Source of the DNA: Vibrio europaeus
GTDB taxonomy: Bacteria; Pseudomonadota; Gammaproteobacteria; Enterobacterales; Vibrionaceae
Reading direction: 5' to 3'
DNA: 64,000 bases
NCBI RefSeq assembly: GCF_001695575.1
Contig: NZ_LUAX01000001.1
Span: forward strand, 558,001 to 622,000
Below the pieces are notes generated by a model. The model was not told the DNA's origin, searched no databases, and saw only the letters and a program-made list of their open reading frames with translations. Position 1 is the stretch's first letter. The number at the start of each line of letters is the position of its first letter. The translations under genes were made by a program, and so were the position numbers. This document shows positions 35,432-45,592 of this stretch, one piece after another.

Positions 35432-35489
35432 ATAGTTATTCTTCTTTAATTCTATATATAGAGAGTAGGAGTAGGCCTGTAGACCTGCG

Positions 35490-37562
35490 TTATTCAATAA
35501 TACGTTTAAACGGAGGGAGTGAGTCTAGTAACGCGCTGCCGTAACGTTTGGTCACTACTCTTCGATCAAGGATGATGACTTTACCAGAATCCCGCTCTTT
35601 ACGCAGCAAACGACCGACTGACTGAATCAACTTTTTGCTTGCCTCTGGTACCGTGATTTGCATAAACGGGTTTCCGCCTCGACTTTCAATGTATTCGGCG
35701 TGAGCTTGTTCAACAGGAGAGGTAGGAACAGCGAAAGGTATCTTGGTGATAATTAAGTTTTCTAATAGCTCTCCTGGCAAATCTAGCCCTTCAGAGAAGC
35801 TCCCTGTACCGAAAAGAACGCTTGTTTTTTGGCATTGCACCAATGTTTTATGTTTTTTTAGTATTTCTGAGCGCGATTCCTGCCCTTGTACCTGCAGGGC
35901 CCAACCTCTTTTTACAAAATCTGTTGAGAGGGCTTCAGCCACTTGATTCATCTGCCAATAAGAAGAGAAAAGAACGAGATTCGCCTTATCGCTTTCAATC
36001 AGATTAGGTAATTTTTCGATCAGCTGCTCGGTAAATTGAGGCGCAGAAGGTTCACAGGACATTTTTGGAATATGCAGCTCCGCTTGCTGTTGATAGTCAA
36101 ACGGAGAAGCCAGCGCGAGGAACCTTACACCATCTTCTGCCTTTTCACTCACGCCTGCCTGACGGCAGAAAAAGCTAAAGGAATTCAGTGCTCGCATGGT
36201 AGCAGAAGTGAGCACAGCTCCGACGCAGCGGCTCCATATTTGTTGGTCAAGCTGCCAACCAACTTCGAGCGGAGAAACATTGACTACAAAATCACCTTCA
36301 CGCTCTGGGCTAACTTCTAGCCAACGGGCAAGTGGGGCGCCTTTCTCTCGTAATGGCTCCGCCATCAGGTTCCAAACTTGCGCGAGGTTATCCATGCGTT
36401 GAATATAGAAGCCTAATTCTGCTAAAGCGGGCTCTGCGAGTCGGTTGGCAAGCTCGCCATCTTTAACTCGCTCTGAGATAAGATCCGCCACCTTTGCGAC
36501 CGCCTGTGCGCCTTTTTGGGAGAGTTTTTTCAGCTCTTTGGCTTCTTCTTCAAGCCAGCTCGGCAGTTCTCCATTTTCGAAACGATAGATGTTCTCTTCA
36601 AAATGAGCAGGATCAAAGCGCGTTGCTAGTTGGCTCAATGAAGGAATGAGCTGTTGAACTGAATCTTGCAATTCATTTCTAAATCGAGCGACTCTCTTTT
36701 CGTCAGCCATATTGGCAAACTTGGTCACTGATTGGTTGAGTCTTTCTAGCCAACTTGCAGCACCTTTTAAACTCGCTGCTGCAGAAGAATGGTCACGGGC
36801 AACGTGCGGTAGGTGGTGGGCTTCATCAAAAACATAAATGGTGTTTTCTGGTTCAGGGAGAATGACACCGCCACCAAGATCCGCATCGGCCATGACCAAG
36901 CTATGGTTAGCTATAATGACATCGACTTTATCAAGCTCAGAACGCGCCTTTTGAAACGGGCAGTCTCTATGAGCAGGCATGCTAAGGTTACAGCTGTGCT
37001 TATCACTGACTATCAGTTGCCAGAGCTCATCTTTGATTGGCTTAGGCCAACTGTCACGATCACCATCCCACTTACCTTGAGCCAGAGACTTATACATGGT
37101 TTCGAGTAGCTCAATGTCTTTCTTCTTCGGTTTCGATTCAAACATAGCGAGCTGACCGCCATCTACACCACTCGCTGAAGCCAGTTTTTCTGCACAGCAG
37201 TAGCGTTGGCGACCTTTCGCCAAGATAAATGAAAACTCTCTATCTGTGAGCCTTCTATATAGAGGGAGATCTTTTCCCACCAATTGCTCTTGAAGCGCGA
37301 CAGTCGCGGTTGAAATAACCACTTTACGATTATTCAGCACGGCAACAGGAATCGTTGCCATTAAATAAGAGAGAGATTTACCAATTCCTGTGCCCGCTTC
37401 GGCGACAATCATCCGTGTCGATTTGTGATATTCGCCACATAATGTTTTTGCTATCTCCGCAACAAGATAGTTCTGAGCTCGACGAGGTACAAAGTTTTCG
37501 AGTTGTGACTGCAGATTTTGATAACTGGTACGAATGGATTGTTGGATTTTACTGGTTAGCAT
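35490..37562 (-). CDS. dinG: ATP-dependent DNA helicase DinG
   Basis: 690 residues, an XPD-like superfamily 2 iron-sulfur helicase unwinding DNA 5' to 3', including D-loops and R-loops. Motifs: Walker A EAGTGIGKS near 55, four Cys of the cluster (RYCCAEK, HSCNLS and HRDCPFQ region), DEAH box VFDEAHHLP, and motif VI QSVGRLLRKERD near the end. No LexA-type CTGT-N8-ACAG operator is visible before it, unlike E. coli dinG. First gene of the operon towards yfcA, priC, ybaM and roxA; divergent from the porin at 38079. Confidence 0.95.
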   Translation of the reverse strand: MLTSKIQQSIRTSYQNLQSQLENFVPRRAQNYLVAEIAKTLCGEYHKSTRMIVAEAGTGIGKSLSYLMATIPVAVLNNRKVVISTATVALQEQLVGKDLPLYRRLTDREFSFILAKGRQRYCCAEKLASASGVDGGQLAMFESKPKKKDIELLETMYKSLAQGKWDGDRDSWPKPIKDELWQLIVSDKHSCNLSMPAHRDCPFQKARSELDKVDVIIANHSLVMADADLGGGVILPEPENTIYVFDEAHHLPHVARDHSSAAASLKGAASWLERLNQSVTKFANMADEKRVARFRNELQDSVQQLIPSLSQLATRFDPAHFEENIYRFENGELPSWLEEEAKELKKLSQKGAQAVAKVADLISERVKDGELANRLAEPALAELGFYIQRMDNLAQVWNLMAEPLREKGAPLARWLEVSPEREGDFVVNVSPLEVGWQLDQQIWSRCVGAVLTSATMRALNSFSFFCRQAGVSEKAEDGVRFLALASPFDYQQQAELHIPKMSCEPSAPQFTEQLIEKLPNLIESDKANLVLFSSYWQMNQVAEALSTDFVKRGWALQVQGQESRSEILKKHKTLVQCQKTSVLFGTGSFSEGLDLPGELLENLIITKIPFAVPTSPVEQAHAEYIESRGGNPFMQITVPEASKKLIQSVGRLLRKERDSGKVIILDRRVVTKRYGSALLDSLPPFKRIIE

Positions 37563-38078
37563 ACTGTGACCTATATTGCGGGTGTCGCATCATAGCACAG
37601 TTCTCTAAGTACTACTTAGTTCACGAAATAGAATCCTTATTAATCAAATGTGGATCTTGTTCACAAAAAAAAACTGAACCTTCAGGCACTTACAATTAAT
37701 TCTAAATGTAAAAAATATATCACGCCAATAGATTTATTTTGGTAGTGACATATTCTGTGAGTGAGTCGTTTACATCGTAATGGTGGAATTAAAATCTAAA
37801 TTTAGTTTTATTAGAAGAAACTAACAAAGTCGTCATTAAACCATGATGTCGCTCGAAATTTGACCTTGAAAATTTGTAAGCTATTGATATTAAAGTATTT
37901 TATGTTTTTTTATTAAAGTTTTTTAGATCATTTGACACGTCGCATAATCTTTTGCAATCTAGACCCCGAAATTAAGTGGCGATGATATCTGACCATTAAG
38001 AGATTGGAATCATCATCAAAAAACATAAAGGGAACCGGACAAGGAATTCCCATTCTATAGAAAAGGCAGTGGATTATT
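37563..38078. promoter_or_regulatory. Divergent AT-rich control region dinG/ompT-like porin
   Basis: A 516-base AT-rich region. A candidate sigma-70 promoter for the porin is TTGACA (37932-37937), 17 bases, CAATCT (37955-37960), giving a leader of about 110 bases. V. cholerae ompT is known to be repressed by ToxR and activated by CRP through a long upstream region; the length and AT content fit, but no convincing CRP or ToxR site could be fixed by eye. Confidence 0.4.
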
Positions 38079-39095
38079 ATGAAAAAGACTCTAGTAGCTC
38101 TTTCAGTACTTATGGCAGCGACGTCTGCTCAAGCTATCGAACTTTACAACCAGGACGGCGTAACAGTTAACATGACTGGTGACGTGGAAGTTCGTTACAA
38201 AAAAGCGATCGGTGACAACCAAACTACTAAACAAGAAATCGATGATGCTGATTTCGGCTTCGATACTCGTTACGCAGTAAACGATGATCTTCAAGTTGGC
38301 GCTTTCCTAGAGTTCTCTGGTGATAACAGCGACCGTGCAAACGACAAAACTTCAGTTGGTAACGTATACGTAGGTTTCTACCACACAACTGTTGGTTCAC
38401 TTAAAATCGGTAAACTAGATACTCAACTAGACGACGCTGGTATCGGTTCTGATTACCTATTCGGTGTTAGCTCTTTCTTTGAAGACCAAGGTTTCGGTGG
38501 TGAAGAAGCAGTTCGTTACGACTACGACAACGGTTCTTTCTACGCAGGTCTAGGTCTTATCCAAGATAAGCACGATGCTCAAGCAATCGGTAAAGACGGC
38601 AACTACTTCGATGCTAAACTTGGTTACCGTGTAGCTGATTTTGACTTCACAGCATTCTACGGTGCTGCTGAGCTTAAAGGTACTTCAAACAAAGACACTG
38701 AAACTGTAACTAACGGTGTTGTAACTACTACTCGTGTTACTACTACTTACGATGCAGACCAATCTCTACTAGCTCTTGAAGCTCGTTACGCTGGCTTCGA
38801 AAACCTAAACCTTGAAGTTGGTTACTACAAGACAGAACTTAAGCCAAAATCTGGTACTAAGTCTGACACTGATACAGTTGCAATCGCTGCAGACTACACT
38901 TGGAACAAGACTACTTTCGCTGGTGGTATCGCTAAAATCGACAACAGCGTAGCTTCTAAAGAAGATTACAACGAGTGGTTCCTAAACGCAGGTTACGCTC
39001 TTGCTCCAAACACTACAGTTTACGTAGAAGTTGGTGACAACGACAAGAAAAACACTGACGTAGGTTACGGCGTTGGTATCAAAGCTACATTCTAA
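38079..39095 (+). CDS. ompT: Outer-membrane porin, Vibrio OmpT-like
   Basis: 338 residues. Signal peptide cleaved after TSAQA (about 19), then IELYNQDGVTVNMTGDVEVRY, the typical first strand of gamma-proteobacterial general porins, alternating strands, and a C-terminal Phe (IKATF) needed for BAM insertion. Placement next to dinG matches the V. cholerae ompT (VC1854) neighbourhood as I remember it, hence the symbol; this is not the E. coli OmpT protease. Codon use is strongly biased, so it is abundant. The VTNGVVTTTRVTTTYD stretch (about 208-225) looks like a variable surface loop. Confidence 0.85.
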   Translation: MKKTLVALSVLMAATSAQAIELYNQDGVTVNMTGDVEVRYKKAIGDNQTTKQEIDDADFGFDTRYAVNDDLQVGAFLEFSGDNSDRANDKTSVGNVYVGFYHTTVGSLKIGKLDTQLDDAGIGSDYLFGVSSFFEDQGFGGEEAVRYDYDNGSFYAGLGLIQDKHDAQAIGKDGNYFDAKLGYRVADFDFTAFYGAAELKGTSNKDTETVTNGVVTTTRVTTTYDADQSLLALEARYAGFENLNLEVGYYKTELKPKSGTKSDTDTVAIAADYTWNKTTFAGGIAKIDNSVASKEDYNEWFLNAGYALAPNTTVYVEVGDNDKKNTDVGYGVGIKATF

Positions 39096-39119
39096 TTGAA
39101 GCTTTATGATTGAATACGA

Positions 39120-39144
39120 AGCCACCCATTGGGTGGCTTTTTTT
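39120..39144 (+). terminator. Rho-independent terminator of the porin gene
   Basis: AGCCACCC (39120-39127) pairs with GGGTGGCT (39131-39138) over ATT, followed by TTTTTT. Confidence 0.92.
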
Positions 39145-39233
39145 GTCTAAATAACAAATGTTTATTGCTTTTCACTTTCGACATGCCTTGTTAAAATTGA
39201 CAGCAAAACTATGCAGGAATAAAGAGTATTATT

Positions 39234-39911
39234 ATGAAGAAATGGATGTTAACTCTATTTGCTTTCTCATCGATGTCAGCGGGTGCTGCAACATTAATTC
39301 CAGAGAAAGGGCTGTCTGTACTGTATGTCAATGGTCAGCAAGCGGAATCGAAAATAGGTAAGCAGCAGATCCCTGACGGTGATGTTCAACTAGTCATCAA
39401 AATGGATAAAGAGTTAGGTCGAGGCAGTTCGGCGAAAGTGTTTACTTCTGAGCCTTATGTACTTTCTTTTAAAGTGACGGGGGACGAGATTAAGATCAGC
39501 AACCCGCAAGCAAGAAGTGTTCAAGAAGCGACAAGAGCGTTCAACAATGAACAGCCTAAATGGGTATTACGTCAAGATGATGTAAACCTCAGCTACTCTC
39601 AAGAGAAACTTCCTTCTAAAGGCGGACTATTACCATACTTCGCCATTGATGATTTAGTGTCTGAATACAACCAATCGAAAGGCATTTACTTCAACAACGG
39701 CCAACTTATTGACAAGCCTGTTGAAGCCCAAGCGATTGCCGTTGCAGCAACGACGACAGCTGCCGTAACTTCTACTTCAAGTAAGGTAGAGAAAACCTCC
39801 CCTACTAAACCAGCGGCGATTAGCAATGTTGAACAGCTAAAAGCTTGGTATCTAAAATCGTCTAAAGAAGAGCGTAAAGCGTTCCGCCGTTGGATGATTG
39901 ACCAAGAGTAA
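39234..39911 (+). CDS. DUF2057 (YccT-like) exported protein
   Basis: 225 residues with a signal peptide ending SAGAA (about 19). The DUF2057 core follows: LIPEKGLSVLYVNGQ, LVIKMDKELGRGSS and SEPYVLSFKV. A low-complexity Ala/Thr/Ser linker (about 165-195) leads to a charged C-terminal helix. Periplasmic, function unknown. Single gene between the porin and bioA, closed by its own terminator. Confidence 0.85.
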   Translation: MKKWMLTLFAFSSMSAGAATLIPEKGLSVLYVNGQQAESKIGKQQIPDGDVQLVIKMDKELGRGSSAKVFTSEPYVLSFKVTGDEIKISNPQARSVQEATRAFNNEQPKWVLRQDDVNLSYSQEKLPSKGGLLPYFAIDDLVSEYNQSKGIYFNNGQLIDKPVEAQAIAVAATTTAAVTSTSSKVEKTSPTKPAAISNVEQLKAWYLKSSKEERKAFRRWMIDQE

Positions 39912-39935
39912 TGGTCACAAAGTAATGAATATAAA

Positions 39936-39966
39936 ACAGGCTTCCATTTGGAAGCCTGTATTGTTT
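39936..39966. terminator. Terminator between the DUF2057 gene and bioA
   Basis: ACAGGCTTCCA (39936-39946) pairs with TGGAAGCCTGT (39949-39959), then ATTGTTTTT on the + strand. On the minus strand TTTTAT follows, so it can serve both convergent genes. Confidence 0.85.
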
Positions 39967-39987
39967 TTGCGAGAGTAAGACAAACAA

Positions 39988-41265
39988 CTAACTAAAGCAC
40001 TCGGGGCTGTTTAGCGCAGACTCTATTGCAGAAACTAACTTTTCGATGTGCTCTGGCTCACTGATATACGGTGGCATCATATAGATAAGCTTGCCAAATG
40101 GACGAATCCACACGCCCTGATCGACAAATAGCGCCTGAATCCTTTCCATATTGACTGGAGCTGTTGTCTCAACGACGCCGATGGCACCTAACCAACGAAC
40201 ATCTTTAACTAATTGATATTTTTTTAGCTTAGGAAGCAGTTCTGAGAACAGTTGTTCAATTTGGCTGGTTTGGTTTTGCCATTCATTTTTTTCTAGCAAT
40301 TTCATACTTGCAGTGGCGACAGCGCAGGCTAGCGGGTTACCCATAAAAGTTGGACCATGCATAAAGCAGCCCGCTTCACCTCCGCAAACGGTATTAGCAA
40401 CTTCACTAGAGACCAACGTAGCTGACAGTGTCATATAACCACTAGTTAATGCTTTGCCTACACATAAAATGTCTGGTTGAATCTCAGCATGCTCGCAAGC
40501 AAACATTTTGCCTGTGCGTCCAAATCCAGTGGCAATTTCATCGAGAATCAACAACACGCCAAATTGATCGCACAGCTCTCGTACACCTCTAAGAAACCCT
40601 GGGTGATAAATTCGCATTCCCCCAGCACCCTGAACAATCGGCTCTATGATCACAGCAGCAATCTCTTTATGGTGCTGAGAGATCTTAGACCTAAAGTCAT
40701 CAAGATCGCTTTGATCCCAATCTTGCCAAAAGCCTGTTTTTGGCGAAGCAGCGAAAATGTGCTCAGGCAAGAAGCCCTTGTACAGAGAGTGCATGGAATT
40801 ATCTGGGTCGGTAACTGACATTGCGGCAAATGTATCGCCATGATAACCGTCACGCAGGGTTAAGAATTTAGGTCGAGACTCACCCTTGGCATGCCAATAT
40901 TGCAGTGCCATTTTTAAGCTGACTTCAACCGCTACTGACCCTGAGTCTGCGAGAAACACATGCTGCAAATTACTTGGTGCAAATGAGAGTAATTTTTTAC
41001 ACAAATTGATTGCAGGGTCATGCGTGATCCCGCCAAACATAACATGGGATACTTTATCAATCTGAGTATGAGCCGCTGCATTGAGATGAGGATGATTATA
41101 GCCATGTATTGCCGACCACCAAGAAGACATACCATCTACGAGCTGTTTTCCATCTTCGAGTTGTAAGTGAACCCCTTTTGCTGATGTCACAGGGTAGCAG
41201 GTCAGAGGTGTTAACGTTGAAGTATAAGGATGCCATATATGACGGCGGTCGAAAGCGAGATCCAT
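39988..41265 (-). CDS. bioA: Adenosylmethionine-8-amino-7-oxononanoate aminotransferase
   Basis: 425 residues when started at the ATG at 41265 (MDLAFDRRHIWHPYTS), the normal BioA start; the frame is open further upstream but runs through the operator. Class III aminotransferase with the SSWWSAIHGYNHP substrate region, DSGSVAVEVSLKMA, LILDEIATGFGRTG and the PLP lysine in CVGKALTSGY. It makes 7,8-diaminononanoate using SAM as amino donor, third step of the biotin ring pathway. Divergent from bioBFCD with a shared BirA operator. Confidence 0.96.
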   Translation of the reverse strand: MDLAFDRRHIWHPYTSTLTPLTCYPVTSAKGVHLQLEDGKQLVDGMSSWWSAIHGYNHPHLNAAAHTQIDKVSHVMFGGITHDPAINLCKKLLSFAPSNLQHVFLADSGSVAVEVSLKMALQYWHAKGESRPKFLTLRDGYHGDTFAAMSVTDPDNSMHSLYKGFLPEHIFAASPKTGFWQDWDQSDLDDFRSKISQHHKEIAAVIIEPIVQGAGGMRIYHPGFLRGVRELCDQFGVLLILDEIATGFGRTGKMFACEHAEIQPDILCVGKALTSGYMTLSATLVSSEVANTVCGGEAGCFMHGPTFMGNPLACAVATASMKLLEKNEWQNQTSQIEQLFSELLPKLKKYQLVKDVRWLGAIGVVETTAPVNMERIQALFVDQGVWIRPFGKLIYMMPPYISEPEHIEKLVSAIESALNSPECFS

Positions 41266-41304
41266 GTCCAGTTCCTGAAATTTGATTGATTGAAAAATAA
41301 TCAA

Positions 41305-41358
41305 ATGTAAACTTTTGATTTTTTGTTGTGTTGACAGTCTACATGGTGTCAGTAGACT
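41305..41358. promoter_or_regulatory. BirA operator and bio promoter between bioA and bioB
   Basis: ATGTAAACT (41305-41313), 15 bases, TGTTGACAG (41329-41337) fits the known BirA site TTGTAAACC-N15-GGTTTACAA in spacing and in most positions. The right half overlaps a -35 TTGACA (41331-41336), 16 bases before TAGACT (41353-41358), so bound BirA-biotinyl-AMP would block bioB transcription and, being between divergent genes, also bioA. Confidence 0.82.
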
Positions 41359-41397
41359 AGCCAAGTAATCAAACCAACAATAATCAAAGGAAAGCAC

Positions 41398-42450
41398 GTG
41401 GAAGTACGTCATAACTGGACTATTGAGCAAGTTCGCGGCCTTATGGAAAAACCATTTATGGATCTGTTGTTCGAAGCGCAATTGGTTCACCGTCAATATC
41501 AACAACATAACCATGTACAAGTCAGTACGCTGCTTTCTATTAAAACAGGTGCTTGTCCAGAGGATTGTAAGTACTGCCCGCAAAGTGCCCGTTACACCAC
41601 AGATATCGAAAAAGAACGCTTAATGGAAGTTGAACGCGTGCTCGATGCTGCTCAAAAAGCGAAAAGCGCTGGTTCAACGCGTTTTTGTATGGGTGCGGCG
41701 TGGAAGAACCCAAAAGAGCGTGACATGCCGCACCTGACTGAAATGATCAAAGGTGTCAAAGGGATGGGCTTAGAGACTTGTATGACTTTGGGGATGCTAA
41801 CCTCTGGCCAAGCAAAATCACTTGCGGATGCAGGGCTAGACTACTACAACCACAACCTTGATACCTCACCTGAGTTCTATGGCAGCATCATTACCACGCG
41901 TACTTACCAAGATCGCTTAGATACGCTTTCACATGTGCGTGATGCGGGAATGAAGATTTGTTCTGGCGGCATTATCGGTATGGGCGAGAGTGCGAACGAC
42001 AGGGCAGGCCTATTGGTAGAGCTTGCTAATCTGCCTACTCATCCTGAAAGTGTGCCAATTAACATGCTTGTTAAAGTGAAAGGTACACCACTAGAAGAGG
42101 TTGATGATGTTGAGCCATTCGACTTTATCCGCCTTATCGCGATTGCCCGTATCATGATGCCTGGTTCAGCTGTTCGTCTTTCGGCTGGTCGTGAAAACAT
42201 GAACGAGCAGATGCAAGCTTTATGCTTTATGGCTGGCGCTAACTCGGTTTTCTATGGCTGTAAATTGCTGACAACGCCAAACCCGTCAGAAGATAAAGAT
42301 ATGCAGCTATTCAACAAGCTGGGTATTAACAGCCAAGAAGTTTCTCAAAAACCTGATGAAATTGAAGAAAATGATCTTCTTGATCGCGTTGTAGAGCGTG
42401 TTGCAGCGAGACCAACCAAAGACGATTTATTCTACGATGCAAGTGTTTGA
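41398..42450 (+). CDS. bioB: Biotin synthase
   Basis: 350 residues, radical SAM enzyme inserting sulfur into dethiobiotin. The SAM cluster cysteines are Cys53, Cys57 and Cys60 ([11 protein letters not shown]), and the second cluster region with FCMGAAW and the conserved Arg of [11 protein letters not shown] is present. Starts at GTG (41398) with AAAGG and AAAGC upstream. First gene of bioBFCD; its end overlaps bioF by 14 bases. Confidence 0.97.
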   Translation: MEVRHNWTIEQVRGLMEKPFMDLLFEAQLVHRQYQQHNHVQVSTLLSIKTGACPEDCKYCPQSARYTTDIEKERLMEVERVLDAAQKAKSAGSTRFCMGAAWKNPKERDMPHLTEMIKGVKGMGLETCMTLGMLTSGQAKSLADAGLDYYNHNLDTSPEFYGSIITTRTYQDRLDTLSHVRDAGMKICSGGIIGMGESANDRAGLLVELANLPTHPESVPINMLVKVKGTPLEEVDDVEPFDFIRLIAIARIMMPGSAVRLSAGRENMNEQMQALCFMAGANSVFYGCKLLTTPNPSEDKDMQLFNKLGINSQEVSQKPDEIEENDLLDRVVERVAARPTKDDLFYDASV

Positions 42451-43579
42451 CCAACGTATTGATTCTGCCCTTTGTGAGCGAAAAGCTAAGGGCTTAACTC
42501 GCTCGCTTAACACTGTGGAGTCAAGTAACACCGTCTGCTTAACCCATGATGAGCAAGAGTATCTAAACTTCTCCAGTAATGACTATCTTGGATTAGCTTC
42601 AGACAAGGAGCTAACTAAGGCATGGCAAGAAGGGCTCGACCTATATGGTAATGGGAGTGGCGCGTCTCCCCTTGTCACGGGTTTTAGCCCTGCGCACCAA
42701 AAGCTAGAGGAGACCTTGTGTCAGTGGCTTGGGTTTGAACGAGCGATATTGTTTGGATCAGGTTTTTCTGCCAATCAAGCGCTACTGTTCTCTTTGCTAA
42801 CAAAACAAGATCTTCTGCTACAAGATAAGTTAAATCATGCTTCGCTAATTGAGGCTGGCATGCTTTCTCCCGCAATGATGAAGCGCTTCAAGCACAACGA
42901 CGTTACACATTTAAAAACCTTACTTACTCAGAGTACCTTGGTCGTAACGGAAGGTGTGTTTAGCATGGATGGTGACCTTTCTCCGCTTAAGGATATTAAA
43001 TCGGCAATTGAACAAAACGCTTGGTTAGCGGTTGATGATGCTCACGGTGTAGGAGTACTGGGCAACAAGGGGAAGGGCAGTTGTGAATACGCAGGGATCC
43101 GACCTGAAATACTGGTGGTGACTTTTGGTAAAGCGTTTGGTCTATCGGGAGCTGCAATTATGTGCAGCAACTCGGTTGGCGACTACTTAACCCAGTTTGC
43201 TAAACATCATGTTTACTCAACGGCGATTCCTCCTTCTCAAGCCGTAGCTTTAAATAAAGCAGCAGAGATGATTGAGACACAAGAGTGGCGCAGAGAAAAA
43301 CTGGCTGAGCTGTCTCGATGTTTTGATGAGCAACTTCAGGGCTGTGAAGGCTACAGAAAGACGATTACCCCAATAAAGCCTTTCATATTGGGCTCTGCTG
43401 ACAAAGCGCTGAGTGTATCAAATCAACTTCGCCAACAGGGTTTCTGGGTGACGGCAATTCGTCCACCTACTGTACCAGCAGGCAGCGCACGGTTGAGAAT
43501 TACGCTCACTGCTAAACATGATAAACAGCATGTCATCAAATTAGCTGATGCACTTAAGCAAGCTGTGAAAGGAATGTAA
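42437..43579 (+). CDS. bioF: 8-amino-7-oxononanoate synthase
   Basis: 380 residues, a PLP alpha-oxoamine synthase joining pimeloyl-ACP/CoA and alanine. Family motifs: [32 protein letters not shown] and the PLP lysine in [10 protein letters not shown]. Start at the ATG inside the end of bioB (14-base overlap); an upstream TTG would extend it by 13 residues without support. Confidence 0.95.
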   Translation: MQVFDQRIDSALCERKAKGLTRSLNTVESSNTVCLTHDEQEYLNFSSNDYLGLASDKELTKAWQEGLDLYGNGSGASPLVTGFSPAHQKLEETLCQWLGFERAILFGSGFSANQALLFSLLTKQDLLLQDKLNHASLIEAGMLSPAMMKRFKHNDVTHLKTLLTQSTLVVTEGVFSMDGDLSPLKDIKSAIEQNAWLAVDDAHGVGVLGNKGKGSCEYAGIRPEILVVTFGKAFGLSGAAIMCSNSVGDYLTQFAKHHVYSTAIPPSQAVALNKAAEMIETQEWRREKLAELSRCFDEQLQGCEGYRKTITPIKPFILGSADKALSVSNQLRQQGFWVTAIRPPTVPAGSARLRITLTAKHDKQHVIKLADALKQAVKGM

Positions 43580-43583
43580 GTTA

Positions 43584-44387
43584 ATGAATCAAGCTGTAGT
43601 GATAGATACTAAGGATATGGTTGACAAAACGGCGATTGCAGAAGCATTTGGCCGGGCTGCAAATACCTACGACCAACATGCGGCGTTTCAACGTGACGTT
43701 GGACATCGTCTGCTCGATAAAATGCCCCAAAACCTTACTGGAAAAACTGTACTCGATATCGGCTGCGGAACTGGGTATTTTTCATTTGAGCTTGTAAAGC
43801 GTGGTGCGACGGTCGTCTGCTTTGATCTATCTGACAAGATGCTCGCAGAAGCCAAACTACGTTGCGGAGTAACCAATGTTCACTATCAGCAAGGAGATGC
43901 CGAGTGTTTGCCATTTAAGAGTAATGAGTTTGATTACGTATTTTCTAGCCTTGCATTACAGTGGTGCGACGACCTTAGTATTCCTTTGAGAGAGATTAAG
44001 CGTGTAGTGAAGCCGAAGGGATGTGCGTATTTATCCACGTTACTCGATGGCTCGTTACTTGAACTGAAACAGGCGTGGGCAAAAATTGACTCATATCAAC
44101 ACGTCAACGACTTTATTCCATTCAATCAGGTAAAAATTGCGTTAGCGCAATCTGAATGCCATGCGCATCAACTAGACTTAGCGCCTATCAAGGTTTGGTA
44201 TGAAACGTCTTTTGCACTAATGCGTGACTTAAAAGGCATCGGCGCAACCCATATCGATGGGCGAGCCAATGGGCTAACAAGTCGTAGTGCATTACTCAGA
44301 GTCGAAGATGAATATCAAACTTATCGAAATCATCAGGGTCTTCTACCTGCAACATATCAGGTCTGTTTAGGGGTTATTAATCTATGA
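43584..44387 (+). CDS. bioC: Malonyl-ACP O-methyltransferase
   Basis: 267 residues, class I SAM methyltransferase. SAM motif I is [15 protein letters not shown] near 50-65; the BioC-specific N-terminus [16 protein letters not shown] is present. It methylates malonyl-ACP to start pimelate synthesis by disguising it as a fatty-acid primer. Begins five bases after bioF and overlaps bioD by four bases. Confidence 0.95.
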   Translation: MNQAVVIDTKDMVDKTAIAEAFGRAANTYDQHAAFQRDVGHRLLDKMPQNLTGKTVLDIGCGTGYFSFELVKRGATVVCFDLSDKMLAEAKLRCGVTNVHYQQGDAECLPFKSNEFDYVFSSLALQWCDDLSIPLREIKRVVKPKGCAYLSTLLDGSLLELKQAWAKIDSYQHVNDFIPFNQVKIALAQSECHAHQLDLAPIKVWYETSFALMRDLKGIGATHIDGRANGLTSRSALLRVEDEYQTYRNHQGLLPATYQVCLGVINL

Positions 44388-45067
44388 TTGATGCATTTTT
44401 TATTGCGGGTACGGATACCGATGTTGGAAAAACGGTTGCTTCGAAAGCAATCTTGAATGCGCTTGCTGAAAAGGATTTAAAAACGATTGGCTATAAGCCA
44501 GTAGCGGCAGGCAGTGACAAAACTGAGCAAGGTTTCCGTAACTCGGATGCTTTGTATCTACAAGAAGCTGCAACAGTGAGTGTTGCATACGATGACGTTA
44601 ACCCTTATGCATTGGAGCTTCCTGCTTCTCCCCATATTGCCGCTATTCGTGAGAATGTGGAAATCGAGTATTCGGTACTGAGTGATAAACTCTCTGAGCA
44701 TAAAGAAAAATCGGATATCGTACTGGTTGAAGGTGCTGGCGGTTGGCGCGTACCGGTTTCAAAGCAGGAGTGCTTATCGAGTTGGGTACAGCAAGAAAAA
44801 TTGCCAGTGGTATTGGTAGTTGGTATTAAACTCGGATGTCTTAGTCATGCGATGCTAACGCTCGATGCGATTAAAGCCGATGGTGTTGAAGTGATTGGCT
44901 GGGTGGCAAACCGAGTTAACCCAGGCACAGAGCACTACGCTGAAATTATTGAAATGCTTGAAAATAAAATTGCAGCGCCAAAACTGGGTGAAATTCCGTA
45001 TGTTCCCAAAGTTAAGCGCAAAGATCTGGCGAAGTATATCGATGTTTCGCCACTTCTTAATCGATAA
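44384..45067 (+). CDS. bioD: Dethiobiotin synthetase
   Basis: 227 residues, P-loop enzyme closing the ureido ring from diaminononanoate, CO2 and ATP. Walker A-like [13 protein letters not shown] at 8-20, [10 protein letters not shown], and [13 protein letters not shown] are conserved. ATGA overlap with bioC. Last gene of the bio operon, followed by a strong terminator. Confidence 0.95.
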   Translation: MIDAFFIAGTDTDVGKTVASKAILNALAEKDLKTIGYKPVAAGSDKTEQGFRNSDALYLQEAATVSVAYDDVNPYALELPASPHIAAIRENVEIEYSVLSDKLSEHKEKSDIVLVEGAGGWRVPVSKQECLSSWVQQEKLPVVLVVGIKLGCLSHAMLTLDAIKADGVEVIGWVANRVNPGTEHYAEIIEMLENKIAAPKLGEIPYVPKVKRKDLAKYIDVSPLLNR

Positions 45068-45074
45068 AAAAAGC

Positions 45075-45106
45075 AAAAGGCTGCCAATTCAAACTGGCAG
45101 CCTTTT
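45075..45106. terminator. Bidirectional terminator after bioD
   Basis: AAAAGGCTGCCA (45075-45086) pairs with TGGCAGCCTTTT (45095-45106). T-runs on both sides serve bioD and the small minus-strand gene at 45122. Confidence 0.9.
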
Positions 45107-45121
45107 AAATATTAGTCTTTG

Positions 45122-45289
45122 CTACTTGTCTTGATTTAAACCCATTAACGCACTTTGTGTTTCGATAATGCGTTTTTGAGTTTGATCCTCTACCGAGATT
45201 CCAAGTTGTTGCTTTGCTTCATCCTCAGAAATACCTAGATGACAACACAACAGATCAATAGCCATTTGATAGTTGTTAGTTTCAACCAT
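45122..45289 (-). CDS. Small conserved-looking protein of 55 residues
   Basis: Read directly: starts MVETNNYQMAIDLLCCHLGI and ends GLNQDK. Mostly helical by pattern, acidic and glutamine-rich, with a Cys-Cys pair. AAGGGAAC precedes the ATG at a proper distance, and the terminator at 45075 closes it on this strand, which together support a real gene. Similar in build to small HTH-less regulatory or adaptor proteins; no family recognised. Confidence 0.65.
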   Translation of the reverse strand: MVETNNYQMAIDLLCCHLGISEDEAKQQLGISVEDQTQKRIIETQSALMGLNQDK

Positions 45290-45592
45290 GATTTTGTTCC
45301 CTTATTACATGGATTTTTAATCTCAGCTAAATCTAGCACGTTTGAAAACAGTCACAATACGACCAAAGTCTAACGCAAAAGTCGTAGCCCTATTTGTGGC
45401 TCTCTATTTATTTGTCATATCTATTGTTTGTTAAGTGTTAAATCTAAACTTACTTTCTAGAAATCAAATGTTTCAATTTACTTCTTAACCTTGTAATTAA
45501 AGGGGATAGACTATATCTATTAGGTAAAGAACAGTCCCAAGAGTGATTCTTAGGGGCGATAATAAAATGCTTCCGGTTTTTGGAGAAAAGTA
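45290..45592. other. Intergenic region before htpX
   Basis: An AT-rich 303-base divergent control region. No gene seen. A weak sigma-70-like TTGTAA-N17-TATCTA lies near 45492-45520. No convincing sigma-32 or CpxR site, although htpX is under these in E. coli. Confidence 0.3.

Noticed and set aside
37563..37640. LexA box upstream of dinG
   Set aside because: No CTGT-N8-ACAG arrangement was found; an isolated CTGT does not suffice.
37649..37665. CRP site TGTGG...TTCACA upstream of the porin
   Set aside because: The spacing between the halves is seven instead of six bases, so it does not fit CRP.
41266..41583. bioA with a 106-residue N-terminal extension
   Set aside because: The extension would cover the BirA operator and bioB promoter and reads as non-protein-like sequence; the usual BioA start is at 41265.
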